From Akkermansiaceae bacterium (GTDB taxonomy: Bacteria; Verrucomicrobiota; Verrucomicrobiia; Verrucomicrobiales; Akkermansiaceae): a stretch of 64,000 nucleotides of DNA. A model generated the notes under the pieces. The model was not told the DNA's origin. It saw nothing but the letters and a program-made list of their open reading frames with translations, and did not search any database. Location of the stretch: NCBI GenBank assembly GCA_017798145.1, contig CP059069.1, positions 310,001 to 374,000 on the forward strand. Reading direction: 5' to 3'. The position numbers and the translations under genes were made by a program. Below are positions 1 through 6,791 of this stretch, piece by piece (position 1 is the first letter of the stretch; every line of letters starts with the position of its first letter).

Positions 1-183
1 ATGCCCGGGAAGCATCTCGACAACATCCTCACCCACTTCGACTGCCACATCACCAACGCCATCCCGGAAGGGATCAACTCCAAGATCCAAGCCATCAAGG
101 CCAATGCCCGGGGCTTCAGGAACTTCAAAAACTGCCGCACCAGAATCCTCTTCTTCTGCGGCAAGCTATCACTGGTTCCATAA
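1..183 (+). CDS. ISL3-family transposase, C-terminal end (partial)
   Basis: Only the last 60 codons are in the window; the gene continues to the left. The residues LDNILTHFDCHITNA, then GINSKIQAIKANARGFRNF and RTRILFFCGKLSL, are the conserved end of ISL3 (IS204/IS1001/IS1165-type) DDE transposases. The Met at base 1 is therefore internal, not a start. About 15 bases after the stop, CGGAGGAGCC at 191-200 looks like the outward-facing end of an ISL3-type terminal inverted repeat, but the partner end is outside the window. Whether the element is intact cannot be judged. It marks the left side of a repeat-rich accessory stretch. Confidence 0.85.
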   Translation: MPGKHLDNILTHFDCHITNAIPEGINSKIQAIKANARGFRNFKNCRTRILFFCGKLSLVP

Positions 184-225
184 AGATCTGCGGAGGAGCC
201 CGGGGATCAGGCGGAGCAGTCCAAG

Positions 226-480
226 ATGCCCTACACCACCCAGAAATATCTCCGCGCCATCAATCCCGGCATCGAGTTCAACAGCGCCCCTCCTGGCCCC
301 AACAACCTCGTCGGCATCCTCTGGGCCGGACAGAACCGCCCCGGCATAGGCGTCCACGGCAGCCCCGCCCCCGAACCCGTAGGCCGCGCCGGAAGCCATG
401 GCTGTATCCGGCATTCGAACTGGGATGCCGCCACTTTTTACACGCTAGTTGGGAAAGGCATCGCTGTCACCATACGGTGA
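226..480 (+). pseudogene. L,D-transpeptidase (YkuD) 3'-end fragment, copy 1
   Basis: The 84 codons read like the end of an ErfK/YbiS/YkuD L,D-transpeptidase. The catalytic signature is present: a His in GVHGSP, then [10 protein letters not shown] with the nucleophile Cys, and an end of GKGIAVTIR. Family members are several times longer and secreted. Here the signal peptide and most of the catalytic domain are missing, so this is a fragment. The leading YLRAINPGIEFNSAPPGPNN probably comes from an upstream part of the parent gene joined across a deletion. The same 3' end recurs at 1656, 2922 and 3990. A His replaces the usual Leu after GCIR. Confidence 0.7.
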
Positions 481-520
481 AATGCCTACCCATATTCAGG
501 CCACATCCGAATGGGGCGGG

Positions 521-556
521 ATGGGATAATGTTAGAATGCGACGCCTGACCCCATT
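521..556 (+). repeat. REP-like GGGGTCAG terminus after copy 1
   Basis: The segment reads outward as CTGACCCCATT (546-556) preceded by GGGATAATGTTAGAATGCG. On the other strand it starts TGGGGTCAGGCGTCGC. It resembles the segments at 3151-3190 (same orientation) and 1436-1474 (opposite). Such GGGGTCAG ends are, from memory, typical flanks of REP-associated tyrosine transposase genes, and a remnant of one lies at 1452-1654. The interval 557-653 carries only the putative promoter of the next gene. Confidence 0.45.
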
Positions 557-569
557 GACATCTAACTCC

Positions 570-597
570 TTGACGCCGTCTACTACCGATGTAGGAT
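570..597 (+). promoter_or_regulatory. Putative promoter of the PEP-CTERM gene
   Basis: TTGACG at 570-575 and TAGGAT at 592-597 are separated by 16 bases and lie about 57 bases before the ATG at 654. The match to a housekeeping sigma factor is good at -35 and weak at -10. This is inference from sequence only. Confidence 0.3.
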
Positions 598-653
598 CAA
601 TATCCAAATTCAGTTTTTAGCTACCCCTTGAACGCCAGCAAATATCCCACATT

Positions 654-1337
654 ATGAATATCCCCACCCAACTCGTCCTCGGTTTTTGTCTCATGGCAGT
701 GCCTGCACACGCCGCAACGGTCTTCTTGACCAACAACACGGCCTCCAAGACACTGCTGTCCAACCAAGGTGACGCTCTTCCCCTCCTGAGTGCTGGCGCC
801 GGAAACATCAGGACTTTGACCTTGAGCGCCGATGACGGCGGAGGGACGATCAATATGGAGTTTCTGAGAGTTCAAACCGATATTGCCGGTAACAGCGGGA
901 ACACGTCGATCGGCATGGACGCTGATTCCATGGGTATCAGCAACGACAAATGGGGTGATCCATCCCAGGGCATGGAATTCTCGTTTGACCAACCGATCGC
1001 TTTTCTCGGCATGGAGTTTATTGCAGGCAGCACCGCGATCACCTTGGAATCCACTGCGTGGGGCTCAGATACGACGGGTCAGACCGGAACCGGGTGGACT
1101 TTTACCAGTGACGGCACGACAGGCCAACTTAGGATCGTAGGTGCGGGTGATTATGATTTTTCTACAGGAACCTTTTCCACGGTTGCCGCAGACACGCCGA
1201 TGATTATGCGGAGAAATTCAGGTGGTAGCAGCGGGATCGGAATGGCGAGCTTCACGATCGCGGTGATTCCCGAGCCATCATCGGCCGCATTGTTGGGCAT
1301 CGCTGGGTGTGTTTTCTTCCTCCGTCGCCGGAGGTGA
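654..1337 (+). CDS. PEP-CTERM sorting domain protein
   Basis: A 227-residue secreted protein. It has an N-terminal signal peptide (about residues 1-20, ending near PAHAA), a Gly/Ser/Thr-rich beta-type body, and a C-terminal PEP-CTERM tail: VIPEPSSAALLGIAG, a short hydrophobic segment and four arginines. Such tails are cut by an exosortase, and the proteins are usually surface or extracellular-matrix proteins. No exosortase is in the window. The body matches no enzyme that I recognise. A strong terminator follows at 1366. The gene stands alone between two L,D-transpeptidase fragments, so it may be cargo of the repeat-bounded island. Confidence 0.85.
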   Translation: MNIPTQLVLGFCLMAVPAHAATVFLTNNTASKTLLSNQGDALPLLSAGAGNIRTLTLSADDGGGTINMEFLRVQTDIAGNSGNTSIGMDADSMGISNDKWGDPSQGMEFSFDQPIAFLGMEFIAGSTAITLESTAWGSDTTGQTGTGWTFTSDGTTGQLRIVGAGDYDFSTGTFSTVAADTPMIMRRNSGGSSGIGMASFTIAVIPEPSSAALLGIAGCVFFLRRRR

Positions 1338-1365
1338 ACATCTCCTGGAAACTTATCCATTTGGA

Positions 1366-1400
1366 AGAGCCACTCCTGAGATGGAGTGGCTCTTTTGTTT
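1366..1400 (+). terminator. Rho-independent terminator of the PEP-CTERM gene
   Basis: AGAGCCACTCC (1366-1376) and GGAGTGGCTCT (1383-1393) form a perfect 11-bp stem with a 6-base loop. TTTGTTT follows. It lies 28 bases after the stop codon. Confidence 0.85.
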
Positions 1401-1435
1401 TAGGCAGAGAAAATTCTGATTTCTCGGGTCATGTT

Positions 1436-1474
1436 TTTTGGGTCAGATGCTTCATCCCAACATTTCTCCCGGTT
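1436..1474 (-). repeat. REP-like GGGGTCAG terminus, inverted copy
   Basis: The plus strand reads TTTTGGGTCAGATGCTTCATC, then CCAACATTTCTCCCGG. This matches the reverse complement of 3151-3190 at roughly 32 of 40 positions by eye. It overlaps the end of the degraded tyrosine-transposase remnant, where such a terminus is expected. With the 3151-3190 copy it forms an inverted pair about 1.75 kb apart that encloses the AbiEii-type pair. Confidence 0.5.
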
Positions 1475-1654
1475 TTGCCGAGGCTTTCAAATTCCTTCCG
1501 TCCAGTTGAGAGGTTCCCAGGAGCCTGCTCACATCTGCCGCATGCTCCATCGCCAGGCAATCCGTAAGCCGGCGGGTTTCCCACCGAGGTGTGTTTGCCC
1601 AGAAGAGCAGCCACCAGCACCTTCCGCAGTTCCGCCAGCTTCACGGACTCTGGA
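1452..1654 (-). pseudogene. REP-associated tyrosine transposase (Y1_Tnp) C-terminal remnant
   Basis: Read leftwards, one frame gives [20 protein letters not shown]. After a one-base frame change it continues [24 protein letters not shown] and stops at 1452-1454. The last part matches the C-terminal helix of REP-associated tyrosine transposases, where a residue run like A-x-x-L-x-M-G precedes VSRLL. The HUH catalytic domain is absent, and the remnant abuts L,D-transpeptidase fragment copy 2 at 1655. It is a frameshifted relic. The identification is by motif recollection and needs a profile search. Confidence 0.5.
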
Positions 1655-1655
1655 A

Positions 1656-1822
1656 GCATCCTCAGGGCCGGACTGAACCGCCCCGGCATCGGCATCCACT
1701 GCAGACCCGTCCCCGAACCCATCGGCCGCGCCGGAAGCCATGGCTGTATCCGGCTTTCGAACCGGGATGCCGCCACTTTCTACACGCTGGTAGGGAAAAG
1801 CACCGCCGTCACAATACGGTGA
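1656..1822 (+). pseudogene. L,D-transpeptidase 3'-end fragment, copy 2
   Basis: This is the same 3' end as copies 1, 3 and 4: an [11 protein letters not shown] stretch, [17 protein letters not shown], then YTLVGK and AVTIR before TGA. The conserved HGSP is changed to HCRP and GNW-type Trp to Arg (SNRDAA), so it is decaying. Similarity starts at GCATCC (1656), directly after the transposase remnant. It continues past the stop as CTGTCCACATCCTCAATGGGGTCGG, which is shared with copy 3. It has no start codon of its own in the conserved part. Confidence 0.65.
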
Positions 1823-1875
1823 AGCGCCTGCACTTATCCTGTCCACATCCTCAATGGGGTCGGGTGCAGTTCGAT

Positions 1876-2481
1876 TCACAGTCCGCCAACCGCATCGGTC
1901 ACGATCCGCTTCACCGATTCCCAGGTTTGGCCGAACATTGGGATCGGATCGGGTTCCTGGTCGGCTTCCTCGAACCACGCAAGGCTGCGGATTACGGCGA
2001 ATGGATCGGTGCTGGGATACTTCCGGGAAAAGAAACCGAGCATATCGGTCAGGGAAAAATGCTTCAGAAGCTCCGCCATGTCGTAGAAATCCTTTTTCGA
2101 TCCACGATTCGCGATGGCATTGAGTTTCATCGCGGCGAGATCAGGTAGCGAAACGAGACGATGTCCGTTCATCTTGTCGATGGGTGCCAGTTCCGGATAT
2201 GCGTGCCGGAGCAGATCGATCTTCACACCTCCCGCATCAAGGCTGAGGGTGTTCCTTGAAAGCGAAAGGATGGTGGCCGCACCAAGGCCCAGAGCATCGA
2301 ACAGCTCACGGGGCTGGAATTCCGCAGTCGTGAAATAGTCCAGATCGACCGACAGGCGGTGACCGAAGCGCAGCGCCAGCGAAGTTCCGCCCCCCAGGGC
2401 GAACTGCCCGAGCGCCTCGTGGGAGCCGATCTGCCCGAGGAGCAGGGCTACAGGTTCCGGGACGGCATCGAGGCGGAGCAT
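1876..2481 (-). CDS. AbiEii-type nucleotidyltransferase toxin
   Basis: A 201-residue protein with the AbiEii/AbiGii nucleotidyltransferase signature: GGTSLALRFGHR, then SVDLDYF (the GS-x-D-x-D-type catalytic core), and a later KKDFYDMAELL motif. Family members add nucleotides to tRNA or other targets as toxins of type IV or type II-like systems and can abort phage infection. The start at 2481 lies 34 bases inside the upstream partner gene (2448-2723), which suggests translational coupling. The pair sits between two L,D-transpeptidase fragments and inside an inverted repeat pair (1436-1474 and 3151-3190). The toxin call is firm at family level; the actual target is unknown. Confidence 0.8.
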   Translation of the reverse strand: MLRLDAVPEPVALLLGQIGSHEALGQFALGGGTSLALRFGHRLSVDLDYFTTAEFQPRELFDALGLGAATILSLSRNTLSLDAGGVKIDLLRHAYPELAPIDKMNGHRLVSLPDLAAMKLNAIANRGSKKDFYDMAELLKHFSLTDMLGFFSRKYPSTDPFAVIRSLAWFEEADQEPDPIPMFGQTWESVKRIVTDAVGGL

Positions 2482-2723
2482 CGGAAGGCGGATTTGGGGA
2501 GTTGGAAGCAGGCGCAGCAGAAGGCCAGTGTTTTCGGGGAAAGGGAACGCAACCCGGTTGCCAGCTCGGCCAGGCGCGGCTTCCCGTATTCGGAAACGAG
2601 GATTTGCCAGTCCGCCCAGCGACCGTATTCAAGGACACGCTGCACCAGCCATGGGGCGTGCTTCACGGGATCGATTTCATCCCGGTTTACGTCCCAGAAA
2701 AGGTGGCCGGAGAGGGCATTCAT
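2448..2723 (-). CDS. Putative antitoxin partner of the AbiEii-type toxin (DUF6922-like)
   Basis: The gene encodes 91 residues starting MNALSGHLFWDVNRDEIDP. The pattern HLFWDV...ID...H...ERVLEYG, WADWQ and LRSLSPKTLAF is that of small proteins encoded just upstream of AbiEii-like nucleotidyltransferases, from memory DUF6922. They are presumed antitoxins. Its last 34 bases overlap the toxin start. An upstream extension of the frame exists but runs through palindromic repeat DNA, so the ATG at 2721-2723 is preferred. No DNA-binding motif is obvious. Confidence 0.65.
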   Translation of the reverse strand: MNALSGHLFWDVNRDEIDPVKHAPWLVQRVLEYGRWADWQILVSEYGKPRLAELATGLRSLSPKTLAFCCACFQLPKSAFRCSASMPSRNL

Positions 2724-2784
2724 CTTCCGGGAGGGTAATGCAAGCGCTGGGGATGTCGAGTATTGGAGTGACAAGCGCAAAGGA

Positions 2785-2925
2785 GCAGGGGCGTCCCCGC
2801 CCGGAGGAGGTGCGTCTCGCGCCTTGAGTTCACGCGGGTGTCCCCACCCGCAGTAAGAAAGACTCTCCCACAGGCGGCGGGGACGCCACCCAGAACTCAA
2901 GGCGCGGGACGCGCCTACTCCCCCC
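2785..2925. repeat. MITE-like nested palindrome
   Basis: Outer arms 2803-2830 and 2894-2921 are imperfect inverted repeats, about 24 of 28 matching, with the shared core GCGCCTTGAGTT. Inside, GCGGGT (2834-2839) and ACCCGC (2846-2851) form a perfect hairpin. GGGGCGTCCCCGCCC-type sequence flanks both sides. There is no coding content. Such GC-rich palindromes are probably non-autonomous repeats spread through the genome. The interval 2724-3199 otherwise holds only L,D-transpeptidase copy 3 and its tail. Confidence 0.6.
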
Positions 2926-3111
2926 GGCCCCAACAACCCCGTCGGCATCCTCTGGGCCGGGCTGAACCGCCCCGGCATAGTCATCCACGGCAGCCCCGTC
3001 CCCGAACCCATTGGCCGCGCCGGAAGCCATGGCTGCATCCGCCTTTCGAACTGGGATGCCGCCACCTTTTACACGCTGGTAGGGAAAGGCACCGCCGTCA
3101 CCTTCCGGTGA
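2922..3111 (+). pseudogene. L,D-transpeptidase 3'-end fragment, copy 3
   Basis: The frame reads PPGPNNPVGILWAGLNRPG, then a His in [19 protein letters not shown] and GKGTAVTFR before TGA at 3109-3111. It starts exactly at the right edge of the palindromic element. The start codon, signal peptide and most of the enzyme are missing. The tail TTCTGCCCACATCCTCAACG, then GGGTCGG, matches copy 2 beyond the stop, so the duplicated unit includes sequence downstream of the parental gene. Confidence 0.65.
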
Positions 3112-3150
3112 ACCGGCTGGCCTTGTTCTGCCCACATCCTCAACGGGGTC

Positions 3151-3190
3151 GGAACGGGAAAATTGTTAAGATGAAGCACCTGACCCCAAT
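3151..3190 (+). repeat. REP-like GGGGTCAG terminus after copy 3
   Basis: GGGAAAATTGTTAAGATGAAG precedes CACCTGACCCCAAT. This is the inverted partner of 1436-1474 and a same-strand relative of 521-556. It lies 40 bases after the stop of fragment copy 3. Confidence 0.5.
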
Positions 3191-3199
3191 GAGACGGAC

Positions 3200-3622
3200 T
3201 CAGTCCCCGCCAGCTAACATCAAAAGGAAGTCTTTGGGAGAGAGGACTGAAATTGGGGATTTGCTGAATCCGCTGGCATCATTGGTGAGTATGTGGTCTG
3301 CCTTGCTGGCAACGGCTGCGGAGATTTGGAGGGCATCTTCGAAATTCCCCGCGAGGTAATTGAAAGCTTGTTTGGCTTCGTCGGTTCCGGTGGAGGGGAC
3401 GGTGAATGTGTCCAAAAGGTTCCTGAGCAAAAGGTGGATGGATTCCGAACCGAATCGTTTCCTGCCGATGTATTCGATGATGGAGAGGGAGTGCCATGCG
3501 CACGAGAGTTTGCAGGGATGTGTATTTGCAAAGTTCTCAAGAGCCAGAGCGTCCTTGTGGCCATCCCGGTCGCTGATGATCAGATCAAGGATGATGTTGG
3601 TATCGAGGAAGAGGCGGATCAT
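3200..3622 (-). CDS. PIN-domain toxin (VapC-like ribonuclease)
   Basis: A 140-residue PIN protein. It starts MIRLFLDTNIILDLI, with the first catalytic Asp in LDTN, and has later acidic positions including the Glu in IIEYIG, DAL in the mid region and LTNDASGF near the end. PIN toxins are Mg-dependent endoribonucleases that cut tRNA, rRNA or mRNA. Its ATG overlaps the stop of the upstream antitoxin by four bases (3619-3622, ATGA), the usual toxin-antitoxin operon layout with the antitoxin first. The pair lies between L,D-transpeptidase fragments 3 and 4. Confidence 0.85.
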   Translation of the reverse strand: MIRLFLDTNIILDLIISDRDGHKDALALENFANTHPCKLSCAWHSLSIIEYIGRKRFGSESIHLLLRNLLDTFTVPSTGTDEAKQAFNYLAGNFEDALQISAAVASKADHILTNDASGFSKSPISVLSPKDFLLMLAGGD

Positions 3623-3900
3623 CTGCCGTATTTCCGGTCGAGATGGTCGTGATAGGCGGCTTCATCATCTGCACTTGCTGCGGGAGCAAGAGCGGCGGTT
3701 TCCCGCCACTTGCCCAGCCAACTCAGATCCGATGGTTTCTCTGCCTCACCCAGCGCCTCCTTCATTTCCCGATAGGTATCGTAGGAAAGCATCACAGCGA
3801 CGGGACGGCCTTTCTTGTCGATCTCGATGGGTTCGCGATGAACGGCTTCGAGAAGCTCGCCGAAACGATTCTTTGCGTCAGTGGCGGTGAAGGTGTTCAT
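3619..3900 (-). CDS. Phd/YefM-family antitoxin
   Basis: A 93-residue protein beginning MNTFTATDAKNRFGELLEAV, the classic Phd/YefM N-terminal fold, followed by EPIEIDKKGRPVAVMLSYD. The N-terminal half should bind the operator as a dimer and the C-terminal half should neutralise the PIN toxin at 3200-3622. A short inverted repeat at 3909-3927 just upstream of the start is the likely operator for autorepression. Confidence 0.88.
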   Translation of the reverse strand: MNTFTATDAKNRFGELLEAVHREPIEIDKKGRPVAVMLSYDTYREMKEALGEAEKPSDLSWLGKWRETAALAPAASADDEAAYHDHLDRKYGR

Positions 3901-3908
3901 GGAATCAA

Positions 3909-3927
3909 AATAGCTAAAATGGCTATT
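3909..3927 (-). promoter_or_regulatory. Likely operator of the Phd/PIN pair
   Basis: AATAGC and GCTATT form a perfect 6-bp inverted repeat around 7 bases. It starts 8 bases upstream of the antitoxin ATG and overlaps the A/T-rich promoter region. Its position and symmetry fit a Phd-type dimer site. Confidence 0.45.
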
Positions 3928-3989
3928 AAGTCAAGAATCGAACAGGGCCAGCCTTCCGGGGGCTGAGGTATGAAGGCACGGCATGTTCC

Positions 3990-4246
3990 GCCGGGCTCAG
4001 CGAGCGGATCCTCAGCATCCATGAAGAAGGCCAGCTCATCGCCACGTTTCCCATAATCCCCGCTCAAACAACCCCGTCGGCATCCTCTGGGCCGGACTGA
4101 ACCGCCCCGGCATCGGCATCCACGGCAGCCCCGTCCCCGAACCCATCGGCCGCGCCGGAAGCCATGGCTGCATCCGCCTTTCGAACTGGGATGCCGCCAC
4201 TTTTTACACGCTGGTAGGGAAAGGCACCGCCGTCACCATCCGGTGA
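3990..4246 (+). pseudogene. L,D-transpeptidase fragment, copy 4 (internally deleted)
   Basis: Two blocks in different frames come from the same gene type. The first, ERILSIHEEGQLIATFPIIP (about 3999-4058), resembles the first strand of the YkuD domain. The second, [20 protein letters not shown] and [13 protein letters not shown] to GKGTAVTIR, ends at TGA 4244-4246. The junction at about 4062-4067 shifts the frame and removes the middle of the domain. The second block looks like the least decayed of the four copies. The stretch 3928-3989 shows nothing recognisable. Confidence 0.6.
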
Positions 4247-4274
4247 ATCTCCTGCGCATATTCTGCCCCCTCTG

Positions 4275-4320
4275 AAAATGTGAGATAGCGGGGACTGACC
4301 CCATTCACTGACCCCATTCA
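4275..4320 (+). repeat. REP-like terminus with tandem 13-mer after copy 4
   Basis: ATGTGAGATAGCGGGGACTGACCCC is followed by a perfect tandem duplication of CTGACCCCATTCA at 4295-4307 and 4308-4320. It belongs to the same GGGGTCAG class as 521-556 and 3151-3190 but has a different inner sequence. No gene is seen in 4247-4436 apart from this element. Confidence 0.45.
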
Positions 4321-4436
4321 CGGCGTTTCATCAGCGATTCGCGAAATCCCCTCTTGCGTTCGCTTTCACAAAGAACCAAACTAATGAAGGAATTTCTCCA
4401 TGATTTCGGCATAATCACCAGATCAACGGCTCCCCG

Positions 4437-6791
4437 ATGAATGTTCGCATAGACAGCTTGCAAAGTGACACACCTACTAGGGAAACCCATGCAACCACCG
4501 CATTCATCTCAAATCTCGTCAACCGCTCCTTTTTGGGAAGCGACCCCGATCCTGAACAGCCTCCACACGGAAGGGCGAGAAGCTTTTTGGAAGGGATACG
4601 CGAACACTTCGGGGCGGAAGGTATCGTCTTTTGGCGGCTTGAGGGGCCGGAATATTGTGAGAATCTCGTTGAATATCACCGCTTGGTTTCCGGCGTTTCC
4701 GTCTTTCTCAAGCGTGACGGCGTACCGGAAAGGTTGGAAATGAGGGATTTACCCATCGAATCGACGAATTCCGGTGTCGCGCTCAAGGAAAAACGGAAAA
4801 TCGCTGGCTGTATCGCTGGCGCTGGTTCCTCATCAGACCAACTGAGATTCCCTTTTCTGGAAAACCCTTGTTTCAGGGAAAGGGGAATCACATGGCTGCT
4901 GGCTCTTCCCGTCATATCGAAGGAGACGGATGTGTTCGGAGTGCTCTCCCTCTATTGGACAAGCGAGCAGAAAGCCGCCTGTCGGGCGGACGAGTCCCTG
5001 TTCTCCATAGCGGCAGCTCTTTGGCCGGGAATTTACCAACGCATCCGGGAAAGCCGGCGGCTTCAGTTGATCACTGCGGTCGATACAATTCTCGCGAAAT
5101 CGAGGACTTCTGTTGTGGACGGCAACAATCTGCCTGCCTCTTCCCTTGCTCCAATCACTCCCGATGAGGCGGACGATACGATGCGGAAGATTTGTTATGT
5201 GGTCGGAAAGCTCCTTCACGCGGAGGAAGTGTCGGTTTTCCTCTCACCCTTGCGTTTCATGGAGCGCAAATGGACTTGCAGGGCTTCCAGCTGGTTTGCC
5301 AAGCCCGAACGGGTGTTCACGGAAACCTTCCAACCTGGCATCACCGGCTGGTGCCTGCGGCAGAAAACCAAGCCCATCTACATTCCCGACCTGCATTCCT
5401 TCAAGAAAGACCGTGAGTGGCTTGATTCCCTTTTCCCGGGCGGTTTGGGAGATCTGGATTGGGACGACGATCTGAGCTTGGACTCACGGGACAGGGAAAA
5501 TCATTCAGGCCTCATACCTGTTCGCAGCTTCATGGCTGCGCCGATCCTGATGGAAGGGGAACTGCTGGGCGTAATCCGCTGCACGTCAAAGGCAAACTCA
5601 CCGCTCATCTATTTCTCCCATTCCGACATCGGTGCCTTCGAGGCGGTGGGAACCCGCATCGCGCAAACATGGCGCAACTGGCAGGTGGCGCACTCCACCA
5701 GTGAGGAGGCGAAGGCGTGGCGCAGTTTCAATGACCGTTCCCGATCATTTCCCGAAACACTCCGCGCGGCCGTTAGCGCTTCCTCCCCGGATTTCTCCTC
5801 GATTGAAAGACAAGTTCTCAACGCTTGCTCGGAATCGCTTGCGCGCTGGGGTTCCTGTGCGTCCCAGCAAGCCCTGGCTGGTCAATCGGGCGACGCAGCG
5901 GCTACCGGCATCGCGTTCACCGAAAAGTTCGCCGGGGCGAAGGATGCCATGCCGGTGCAGGGCATCCTCGAAATGGCGGAGCGCCAACTGGATGTTTATC
6001 GCACGGTTTTCACGCTCGTCAGGGAGGTTCGGGCTGGGGGCAAGCAACTGAGCCGGGCGTTGAGCGACCTGCGCCACCAGATCATCAATCCCTTGAACAA
6101 AGGGCTTCTGAGGGCGAACCAGCATCTCCGCAATTACGGCCATCTGAGCCATGTGGGGGATGCCGTTTACCCGATCCGCGGACTGCTGCGCAAGTCCGTC
6201 AATGTGGCCAACTGCTTCCATCTGCTGGTGGATTTGGAGAAATCCGGTCGTTTGCGTATTGAGGCATCGGCGCTGGATCCCCGCAGCCTCTACGTGCTGC
6301 TCACCGAAGTCGTCCGGGACGCCCGCCTTGACCTGGATCCCGCGAGAAACATGGATCTGAAACTGGTAGAGAACGTGAAAATTGCGGACCCGAACCCGGA
6401 TGCGAAGCCTGTCTACCGGGGTTCCGGCCACGGCATCAGGATCGATATGAAGCTCATCGAGCAAGTCCTGAATTCCCTGTTGGAGAATGCGACCAAATAC
6501 AGCAATTCCAACAACACGATATTGCTGAAAGTGCGGCTCGATGATGCGGGACTTAGGATAGAGGTGCGAAACCGCGGCGCCCGCCTTTCCAATGAAGAGT
6601 CTGTCCTCGCCGTGGAACGCAATTGGAGGAGCCTGACCGCAATGAAATATGTGGGGGAAGGAACCGGCATCGGACTTTACTTGGTCAACGCAATCGCCGA
6701 GGCTCACGCAGGCAAATTCATGATCCATCCCACAAACGAAGAAGGCTACACCCGCGCCGTATTCCAGATCCCCAAAGACAACCTCAAATGA
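4437..6791 (+). CDS. Sensor histidine kinase with two GAF domains
   Basis: A 784-residue cytoplasmic kinase without clear membrane segments. Residues about 45-200 and 225-430 look like two GAF sensory domains (pattern ALPVISK...FGVLSLY and AAPILMEGELLGVIR). The dimerisation helix has LSDLRHQIINPL with the likely phospho-acceptor His547. The ATPase domain shows the N box NSLLENATKYS from about residue 679 and the G box GEGTGIGLYLV near 739. Its stop overlaps the ATG of the receiver gene (ATGA at 6788-6791), so the two are co-translated partners. The ligand is unknown. It begins 190 bases after the last L,D-transpeptidase fragment, with no clear Shine-Dalgarno sequence. Confidence 0.85.
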   Translation: MNVRIDSLQSDTPTRETHATTAFISNLVNRSFLGSDPDPEQPPHGRARSFLEGIREHFGAEGIVFWRLEGPEYCENLVEYHRLVSGVSVFLKRDGVPERLEMRDLPIESTNSGVALKEKRKIAGCIAGAGSSSDQLRFPFLENPCFRERGITWLLALPVISKETDVFGVLSLYWTSEQKAACRADESLFSIAAALWPGIYQRIRESRRLQLITAVDTILAKSRTSVVDGNNLPASSLAPITPDEADDTMRKICYVVGKLLHAEEVSVFLSPLRFMERKWTCRASSWFAKPERVFTETFQPGITGWCLRQKTKPIYIPDLHSFKKDREWLDSLFPGGLGDLDWDDDLSLDSRDRENHSGLIPVRSFMAAPILMEGELLGVIRCTSKANSPLIYFSHSDIGAFEAVGTRIAQTWRNWQVAHSTSEEAKAWRSFNDRSRSFPETLRAAVSASSPDFSSIERQVLNACSESLARWGSCASQQALAGQSGDAAATGIAFTEKFAGAKDAMPVQGILEMAERQLDVYRTVFTLVREVRAGGKQLSRALSDLRHQIINPLNKGLLRANQHLRNYGHLSHVGDAVYPIRGLLRKSVNVANCFHLLVDLEKSGRLRIEASALDPRSLYVLLTEVVRDARLDLDPARNMDLKLVENVKIADPNPDAKPVYRGSGHGIRIDMKLIEQVLNSLLENATKYSNSNNTILLKVRLDDAGLRIEVRNRGARLSNEESVLAVERNWRSLTAMKYVGEGTGIGLYLVNAIAEAHAGKFMIHPTNEEGYTRAVFQIPKDNLK

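Noticed and set aside
4067-4246. A functional small L,D-transpeptidase
   Set aside because: The SHGC motif is intact, but the start, signal peptide and most of the catalytic domain are missing and the preceding block is in another frame.
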